Shown here one piece after another: positions 63,739-64,000 of a stretch of DNA of 64,000 bases. The notes under the pieces are model-generated. The model saw nothing but the letters and a program-made list of their open reading frames with translations. It searched no databases and had not been told where the DNA came from. A program made the position numbers and the translations under genes. Within the stretch, counting starts at the first letter, position 1, and each line of letters starts with the position of its first letter. Origin of the DNA: Eubacterium nodatum ATCC 33099. GTDB lineage: Bacteria > Bacillota > Clostridia > Peptostreptococcales > Anaerovoracaceae. Where the stretch lies: NCBI GenBank assembly GCA_000510425.1, contig AZKM01000001.1:1-64000 (forward strand), given 5' to 3'.

Positions 63739-64000
63739 ATTCTAAATAATTTAAAAATCCTTTTACGCTTTTTGTATGTGGGAATAGTCCCTGCAGCTGC
63801 AATCAGCGTTGCAACTCCCGGGAAAACATGTTTTTTAAGAGGAGGTTCTTTTTTCCTGTCCTCACCCTCATCGGATTCACCACTTTGGGAATTTGAATCG
63901 CCGCTTAAAACTGAATTCCCATCGGAATCTTCATCTTTTTTATTTAATTTTGATTTACTTTTTTTGAACATTCCAAGGAGGCTGCCCTTTCCTCCTCCTG
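63735..64000 (-). CDS. 3' end of a surface-protein gene, cut by the window edge
   Basis: The minus-strand frame stays open to the window end and precedes the Shp gene by 4 bases of overlap. The visible 88 or so residues are acidic then basic (ED-rich linker, then VFPGVATLIAAAGTIPTYKKRKRIF, a weak hydrophobic stretch with a positive end). I cannot name the protein. The ATG at 63971 is probably internal, since an upstream Gly-rich stretch continues the frame. Confidence 0.6.
   Translation of the reverse strand, partial: GGGKGSLLGMFKKSKSKLNKKDEDSDGNSVLSGDSNSQSGESDEGEDRKKEPPLKKHVFPGVATLIAAAGTIPTYKKRKRIFKLFRI

Overview
This window looks like chromosomal DNA of an anaerobic, low-GC Firmicute, most likely a member of the Clostridia. 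The evidence is the A/T-rich sequence, strong AGGAGG-type ribosome binding sites, the tig-clpP-clpX-lon-ysxC order, the cdaA-cdaR-glmM-glmS order, a complete-looking anaerobic (cbi) corrin block, and gram-positive heme proteins (NEAT, Shp, IsdE types). The species cannot be named from the sequence. An oral or host-associated anaerobe would fit the heme locus, but that is inference.

Layout. 1-1700: two truncated insertion sequences joined end to end (IS30-like on +, ISLre2-like on -, the latter also frameshifted). 1939-2526: six tRNA genes (Met, Val, Asp, His, Gln, Cys) closed by a terminator. 2764-4813: lgt and ychF on +, ending at a bidirectional terminator. 4877-19603: a long minus-strand run of housekeeping genes, including a membrane-anchored SurA_N-like protein, an EamA transporter, a beta-CASP nuclease, glpP, a PHP phosphoesterase, pduL, hpt, engB, lon, clpX, clpP, tig and a CYTH protein. 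19654-29891: an anaerobic cobalamin operon cbiD-F-G-H-J-ET-A-B-P-C, with cbiA frameshifted in an A7 tract. 30187-33772: ahcY, ywlG-like and gltX. 33882-38946: the cdaA-cdaR-glmM-glmS cluster. 39225-39752: hpf on +. 40064-44102: yhaM-recD2-comF.

44434-64000 is the most interesting part: about 20 kb, all on the minus strand, devoted to heme acquisition. Reading in transcription order: the 3' end of an unknown surface gene, an Shp-type heme-binding protein, an IsdE-type binding protein, a FecCD permease, an ATPase, a DUF454 protein, a CydDC-like ABC pair, and two paralogous regulators. These regulators join a DtxR-type DNA-binding half to a C-terminal domain that resembles NEAT. After a separate promoter come a subtilisin-like protease, two Shr-like proteins (HID, NEAT, one EF-hand loop, leucine-rich repeats) and an FMN-binding plus NEAT protein. 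The last four share a lysine-rich Fn3-like C-terminal module and have no LPXTG signal.

How it fits together. The heme island would capture host heme (protease and Shr-like proteins outside, Shp and IsdE as relays) and import it by the ABC permease. The DtxR-NEAT proteins are candidates for cytoplasmic metal/heme sensors that control it. Three minus-strand genes (cbiA, the FMN/NEAT gene and the second regulator) are broken at an A7 tract where A6 would restore the frame. This could be sequencing error, real decay or transcriptional slippage, and the sequence alone cannot decide.
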